19,968 nt of DNA from an uncultured Acinetobacter sp. (lineage in GTDB: Bacteria > Cyanobacteriota > Vampirovibrionia > Gastranaerophilales > Gastranaerophilaceae): assembly GCA_946623365.1 (NCBI GenBank), contig CAMORE010000024.1:1-19968 (forward strand), in the 5' to 3' direction. Below are positions 17,184 to 19,968 of this stretch, one piece after another; the stretch's first letter is position 1; each line of letters begins with the position of its first letter. The notes under the pieces were generated by a model. That model saw only the letters and a program-made list of their open reading frames with translations. It was not told the origin of the DNA and ran no database searches. The translations under genes and the position numbers were made by a program.

Positions 17184-17212
17184 TTGACTTTGAATATACT
17201 TAAGGATATACT
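17184..17212 (+). promoter_or_regulatory. Near-consensus sigma-70-type promoter upstream of the terminator palindrome
   Basis: TTGACT (17184-17189), a 17-nt spacer and TATACT (17207-17212) form a near-consensus -35/-10 pair. Transcription would start around 17219, and the terminator palindrome begins only about 38 nt later. The product would be a transcript of about 70-80 nt with no substantial reading frame. It may drive a small RNA, or be a chance match in AT-rich sequence. Confidence 0.4.
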
Positions 17213-17256
17213 GTATATGTCGCTGAATATGTGTATGTGTATATTATAAAAAAGAT

Positions 17257-17290
17257 AATAAAACCTCGGGTCATGACCCGAGGTTTTATT
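17257..17290. terminator. Perfect palindrome, bidirectional intrinsic terminator between the giant gene and fabF
   Basis: A perfect 34-bp palindrome is centred on TCATGA (17271-17276) with CCTCGGG/CCCGAGG arms. It runs from AATAAAA on one side to TTTTATT on the other. Each strand gives a GC-rich stem followed by a U-rich tract. It lies between the convergent giant gene (stop at 17084) and fabF (stop at 17304) and can serve both. The 172 bp between the giant gene and this site hold only the candidate promoter at 17184-17212. Confidence 0.85.
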
Positions 17291-17303
17291 TTATATAAAC
17301 AAA

Positions 17304-18557
17304 CTATACTGCTTTAAACACCAATGTAGCGTTATGACCGCCAAATCCGAATGAATTTGACAATGCTGCATTCACTTTTTTCTGACGAGCCTTGTGCGGT
17401 ACGTAATCTAAGTTTGCAACATGTTCATCTTGATTATCAAGGTTAATCGTAGGCGGAACAATTCCGTCTTTTATAACCTTGGCGCAAACAATAGCCTCTA
17501 CAGCTCCTGTTGCCCCTAGCATGTGACCATGCATACTTTTTGTTGAACTTACAAGGAGATTTGGATTTTTGTCCTTATCGCCAAAAATTTGTGCAATTGC
17601 CTGTGATTCTGCAATATCACCGAGTCCGGTACTTGTTCCATGCGGATTAATATATGTTATATCTTCAGGTTTTAACTCTGCATCAGAAAGAGCAAGCTGC
17701 ATAGCTTTTAGCGCACCTTTTCCTTCAGGATCCGGAGCAACAATATCATGTGCATCAGCAGTTTGACCGTAGCCTACAACTTCTGCATAAATTTTTGCGC
17801 CGCGTGCTTTTGCATGTTCATATTCTTCAAGAATAAGAACAGCAGCGCCTTCACCCATTACAAAACCATCTCTGTCTTTATCATATGGTCTTGAAGCCTT
17901 TTGCGGTTCATCATTCCTTTTTGATAAAGCTCTGCAAGCAGTGAATGCACCTACACCCAATGTTGTAATAGTTGCTTCGCATCCGCCGCATACCATAACA
18001 TCAGCATCACCGTATTGAATTGTCCTAAATGAATCACCTACAGAGTGTGTGCCTGTTGCACAAGCTGAAACAACAGCTTTATTTACACCTTTGTATCCAT
18101 GTTTCATGGAAATTCTGCCTGATGCCATATCTACAATAAGCATAGGAACCGTAAACGGAGAACCTTTAGTAGGTCCTTTATTAATCATTGCTAAGTGATT
18201 CTGCTCAAATGTCTTGAATCCGCCGGCAGCCGAACTTACGATTACACCAATTCTATACGGATCAATATTTGCTTCGTCTAATTTTGCATCCGCAATTGCC
18301 TCATCCGCCGCAACCATAGCAAATTGAGTATATCTGTCCATTCTTTTTGCATCTTTTGGGTTCATATAGTCATCCGGATTAAAATCTCTATCTTTAATCT
18401 CACCTCCGATGGTAACTGTATGACCTTCAAGCGGCATCTGTTCAATTGTAGAGATTCCGCTTTTTCCCTCTATCATTGATTTCCAAAAATTATCGACTCC
18501 GATTCCGCAAGGAGTAACTGCTCCCATGCCTGTAATTACTACTCTTCTTTTTGTCAT
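17304..18557 (-). CDS. fabF: 3-oxoacyl-[acyl-carrier-protein] synthase II
   Basis: This enzyme condenses malonyl-ACP with a growing acyl-ACP, releasing CO2, in the elongation cycle of type II fatty acid synthesis in the cytoplasm. The 417 residues match the usual FabF length of about 410-420. The thiolase-fold active site is complete: nucleophile C166 in VSACATG, H306 in NPHGTST, K340 and H343 in TKSMHGH, and the C-terminal gatekeeper loop NSFGFGGHN (401-409). The N terminus MTKRRVVITGMGAVTPCG is typical. The ATG at 18555-18557 is preceded by AGAGG (complement of 18563-18567), supporting this start. It is the last gene of the fabG-acpP-fabF cluster. An intrinsic terminator and a fold-back repeat separate it from acpP. 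No strong promoter of its own is obvious, so read-through is likely. Confidence 0.97.
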   Translation of the reverse strand: MTKRRVVITGMGAVTPCGIGVDNFWKSMIEGKSGISTIEQMPLEGHTVTIGGEIKDRDFNPDDYMNPKDAKRMDRYTQFAMVAADEAIADAKLDEANIDPYRIGVIVSSAAGGFKTFEQNHLAMINKGPTKGSPFTVPMLIVDMASGRISMKHGYKGVNKAVVSACATGTHSVGDSFRTIQYGDADVMVCGGCEATITTLGVGAFTACRALSKRNDEPQKASRPYDKDRDGFVMGEGAAVLILEEYEHAKARGAKIYAEVVGYGQTADAHDIVAPDPEGKGALKAMQLALSDAELKPEDITYINPHGTSTGLGDIAESQAIAQIFGDKDKNPNLLVSSTKSMHGHMLGATGAVEAIVCAKVIKDGIVPPTINLDNQDEHVANLDYVPHKARQKKVNAALSNSFGFGGHNATLVFKAV

Positions 18558-18571
18558 TTATACCTCTTTTT

Positions 18572-18690
18572 AGTGATTGAGTGATTAAGTGAGTAAGTGA
18601 TTAAGTGAGTACTAAACTAATCTTATGAACAAAATTAAGTGTAAAAAACAACTTAACCACTTAATCACCTGTTCACTTAATCACCTAAAG
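18572..18690. repeat. Fold-back array of an 8-bp repeat between acpP and fabF
   Basis: Five consecutive octamers of the type AGTGATTA/AGTGAGTA run from 18572 to 18611. After about 39 bp the array returns in the opposite orientation as ACTTAACC, ACTTAATC, ACCTGTTC, ACTTAATC and ACCTAAAG (18651-18690). The two arms are largely complementary and could form a long imperfect hairpin in the fabF leader. The same octamer family occurs in the fabG-acpP gap (19087-19184). This is most likely a dispersed palindromic or miniature mobile element. An effect on mRNA stability or termination is possible but inferred. Confidence 0.75.
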
Positions 18691-18725
18691 TAAAAAGCGA
18701 GTGAAAGTAAACACCTCCACCCGCT
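18691..18725 (-). terminator. Intrinsic terminator downstream of acpP
   Basis: On the minus-strand transcript, AGCGGGTG (complement of 18718-18725) pairs over 8 bp with CACTCGCT (complement of 18696-18703), with one G-U pair and a 14-nt loop. It is followed directly by TTTTTACTTT. The stem begins about 26 nt after the acpP stop codon. It would trim or end most acpP messages before fabF, as suits the high demand for carrier protein. Confidence 0.65.
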
Positions 18726-18751
18726 CTAAAACTTTATACTCGTAATATTAA

Positions 18752-18982
18752 TTATGAGTGAGCTTCGATGTAGTTAACCGCATCTTGAACTGTTTGAATT
18801 TTTTCAGCTTCTTCATCAGGAATTTCGCAACCGAATTCTTCTTCAAAAGCCATTACTAATTCAACTGTATCTAAAGAATCAGCACCTAAGTCTGCAGTAA
18901 AGCTAGCTTCCGGAGTAACTAATGCTTCATCGCAGCTTAATTGGTCTACTACAACTTTTTTTACTTTTTCTAATGTACTCAT
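18752..18982 (-). CDS. acpP: Acyl carrier protein
   Basis: This small acidic protein of 76 residues carries acyl intermediates on a 4'-phosphopantetheine arm during fatty acid synthesis. The attachment serine is S36 in the canonical LGADSLD motif, followed by the partner-recognition helix TVELVMAFEEEFGCEIPDE. The length and four-helix pattern are those of housekeeping ACP. The ATG (18980-18982) follows AGAGGATA (SD AGAGG, complement of 18991-18995) at 8 nt. Upstream lie a promoter (19026-19053) and a palindrome (19058-19073), and downstream an intrinsic terminator. acpP is therefore probably expressed as its own unit between fabG and fabF. The protein serves both neighbours as substrate carrier. 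Confidence 0.98.
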   Translation of the reverse strand: MSTLEKVKKVVVDQLSCDEALVTPEASFTADLGADSLDTVELVMAFEEEFGCEIPDEEAEKIQTVQDAVNYIEAHS

Positions 18983-19025
18983 TTTTTTATCCTCTTTTTT
19001 ATGTGTAATACACTTTTCAAATAAA

Positions 19026-19053
19026 ATTATACTTGTTAAAGATAATTTTGCAA
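19026..19053 (-). promoter_or_regulatory. Promoter of acpP
   Basis: On the minus strand, TTGCAA (19048-19053), a 16-nt spacer and TATAAT (19026-19031) form a good sigma-70-type promoter. The predicted start near 19019 gives an acpP leader of about 37 nt, enough for the ribosome binding site. The -10 is a perfect consensus and the -35 matches 4 of 6 positions. Confidence 0.65.
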
Positions 19054-19057
19054 TAAA

Positions 19058-19073
19058 GTAACAAAATTGTTAC
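19058..19073. promoter_or_regulatory. 16-bp palindrome abutting the acpP promoter, candidate operator
   Basis: GTAACAA-AA-TTGTTAC is a perfect 7-bp inverted repeat with a 2-bp centre, ending 5 bp upstream of the -35 box. This spacing and symmetry suit a dimeric transcription factor controlling acpP. The sequence does not match the FapR or FabR/FadR operator consensus that I know, so the regulator is unknown. AT-rich DNA makes chance palindromes more likely. Confidence 0.45.
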
Positions 19074-19086
19074 AGTTCGTAAAACA

Positions 19087-19184
19087 AGTGAGCAAGTGAT
19101 TAAGTAAGCGTGTGATTAAGTGAAGTTTATATATAACAAAAAACTCACTTATTCACCCAATCACTCGTTCACTTGTTCACTCAT
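19087..19184. repeat. Fold-back array of an 8-bp repeat between fabG and acpP
   Basis: Octamers AGTGAGCA, AGTGATTA, AGTAAGCG and TGTGATTA, then AGTGA, run from 19087 to 19123. After about 21 bp of AT-rich loop, five exact-register octamers of the form TCACxxxT follow at 19145-19184 (TCACTTAT, TCACCCAA, TCACTCGT, TCACTTGT, TCACTCAT). The last ends on the first base of the fabG stop codon. The arms are complementary overall and the array matches the one at 18572-18690. It forms the 3' untranslated hairpin of fabG and is followed on that strand by TTTT, so it may help end or protect the fabG message. Confidence 0.75.
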
Positions 19185-19915
19185 TAAATGATTAATCCGC
19201 CCGATACTTCAATTGCTTGACCTGTTACATAATCTGTATCAAGTGCTAAGAACTTAACAACTTTTGCAATATCTTCAGGTGTACCTAATCTCTTCATTGG
19301 TATTAACTTCATATATTCATCCGTATTTCCGAGCTCTGCTGTCATTGCTGTTTGAATAAATCCGGGACATACAGCATTTACTCTGATATTTCTTGAACCG
19401 AATTCCTTAGCAAGGGTTTTTGTTAAACCAATTAAGCCTGCTTTAGAAGCTGAGTAATTCGCTTGACCCGCATTACCATGAAGACCAACAACAGATGACA
19501 TGTTAATAATAGAACCCTGACGAGCCTTCATCATGTGTTTAATAACAGCGTGAGTTACATAATAAGCGGAACCCAAATTAATTTTAATAACTCTTTCCCA
19601 TTGTTCTGCATCCATTCTTACAAACAAACCGTCTTTAGTAATACCTGCGTTGTTCAAAAGAATATCAATTTTACCATGTTCTGCTATCATTTTTTCAACT
19701 GCTCCTTGAACTTGAGCATCATTTGATACATCAAATTGATAAAAATAAGCATTTACGCCTAAAGCTTTTATCTCATCCAAAGCAGGTTGTGCTTTTTCTG
19801 CCTCGCAAATATCGTTGATAATAATATCGCATCCTGCTGCTGCCAGCTCTTTTGCACAGCTAAAACCGATTCCCCTTGAACCGCCTGTAATTAAAGCAAT
19901 TTTTCTTTCTCCCAT
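19184..19915 (-). CDS. fabG: 3-oxoacyl-[acyl-carrier-protein] reductase
   Basis: This short-chain dehydrogenase performs the first reductive step of fatty acid elongation, turning 3-ketoacyl-ACP into 3-hydroxyacyl-ACP. At 243 residues it has the normal FabG length. The nucleotide-binding TGGSRGIG is at residues 10-17, with NNAG at 88-91. The catalytic tetrad is N113, S141, Y154 and K158 (YSASK). The C-terminal VTGQAIEVSGG is typical. D35 at the end of the second beta strand (IIINDI) is the position where an acidic residue favours NAD(H) over NADP(H) in this superfamily. The ATG (19913-19915) follows AAGGAG (complement of 19924-19929) at 8 nt. The gene is upstream of acpP; further fab genes may lie beyond the right edge. 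Confidence 0.95.
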   Translation of the reverse strand: MGERKIALITGGSRGIGFSCAKELAAAGCDIIINDICEAEKAQPALDEIKALGVNAYFYQFDVSNDAQVQGAVEKMIAEHGKIDILLNNAGITKDGLFVRMDAEQWERVIKINLGSAYYVTHAVIKHMMKARQGSIINMSSVVGLHGNAGQANYSASKAGLIGLTKTLAKEFGSRNIRVNAVCPGFIQTAMTAELGNTDEYMKLIPMKRLGTPEDIAKVVKFLALDTDYVTGQAIEVSGGLII

Positions 19916-19935
19916 TAATCTTTCTCCTTATTTTT

Positions 19936-19959
19936 GTTGGATTAGTAAACCCAACCTAC
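19936..19959. repeat. Short palindromic repeat upstream of fabG (GTAGGTTGGGTTT family)
   Basis: GTTGGATT (19936-19943), a 4-nt loop and AACCCAAC (19948-19955), followed by CTAC, form a hairpin whose minus-strand RNA pairs over 8 bp with one G-U. It reads GTAGGTTGGGTTT on the minus strand, similar to a repeat I know as widespread in cyanobacteria and some other bacteria. It sits 6 nt upstream of the fabG ribosome binding site and could affect translation if it lies within the leader. The element is near the window edge, so its full extent is unseen. Confidence 0.45.
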
Positions 19960-19968
19960 ATTCTAATT

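Noticed and set aside
17217..17249. Ten-codon reading frame (MSLNMCMCIL) after the promoter at 17184
   Set aside because: It is too short, the expected transcription start overlaps the ATG, and no ribosome binding site would be in the transcript.
17569..17766. Plus-strand reading frame within fabF (and a similar one at 19535-19726 within fabG)
   Set aside because: They are antisense to well-conserved enzymes whose active-site residues define the real frame.
18572..19184. Octamer arrays considered as a CRISPR array
   Set aside because: Units are 8 bp and contiguous, with no spacers and no cas genes; they are fold-back tandem repeats.

Overview
The window is AT-rich DNA that looks like a gut bacterial chromosome. 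It has AAAGGAG/AGAGGA-type ribosome binding sites, AGA-biased arginine codons and TAA stops under the standard code. A non-photosynthetic gut cyanobacterial relative (Vampirovibrionia/Gastranaerophilales) would fit the base composition, the giant protein and a cyanobacteria-like dispersed repeat at the right edge. No marker gene proves this, so the assignment is an inference.

Positions 3-17084 (+) are one uninterrupted reading frame, open at the left edge. It carries at least 5,693 residues of a single giant protein. Residue numbers below count from the first complete codon, at position 3. In order the protein has: a helical N-terminal part; module A1 (beta-rich repeats plus an HEFGH metallopeptidase-like centre); a GC-rich palindromic element inserted in frame; YD-like beta repeats; helices; module B1 (HEITH metallopeptidase-like); a short GC-rich linker; helices; module A2 (HELGH); a RelA/SpoT-type alarmone synthetase-like domain; a long helical stretch; an HD phosphohydrolase-like domain; an unrecognised domain; more helices; and module B2 (HELTH) at the C terminus. 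A1/A2 and B1/B2 are internal duplicates. The mixture resembles a polymorphic toxin or effector, but no secretion signal or immunity gene is visible, so its role is open.

Positions 17085-17303 are intergenic. They hold a near-consensus promoter and a perfect 34-bp palindrome that can terminate transcription from both sides.

Positions 17304-19915 (-) are a fatty acid synthesis cluster transcribed as fabG, acpP, fabF. FabG reduces 3-ketoacyl-ACP, AcpP carries the chain, and FabF condenses it. acpP appears to be a separate transcription unit within the cluster: it has its own promoter, a 16-bp palindrome just upstream of it, and an intrinsic terminator. Both gaps of the cluster contain fold-back arrays of an 8-bp repeat (AGTGATTA-like in one orientation, TCACTTAT-like in the other). 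A further short palindromic repeat lies upstream of fabG at the window edge.
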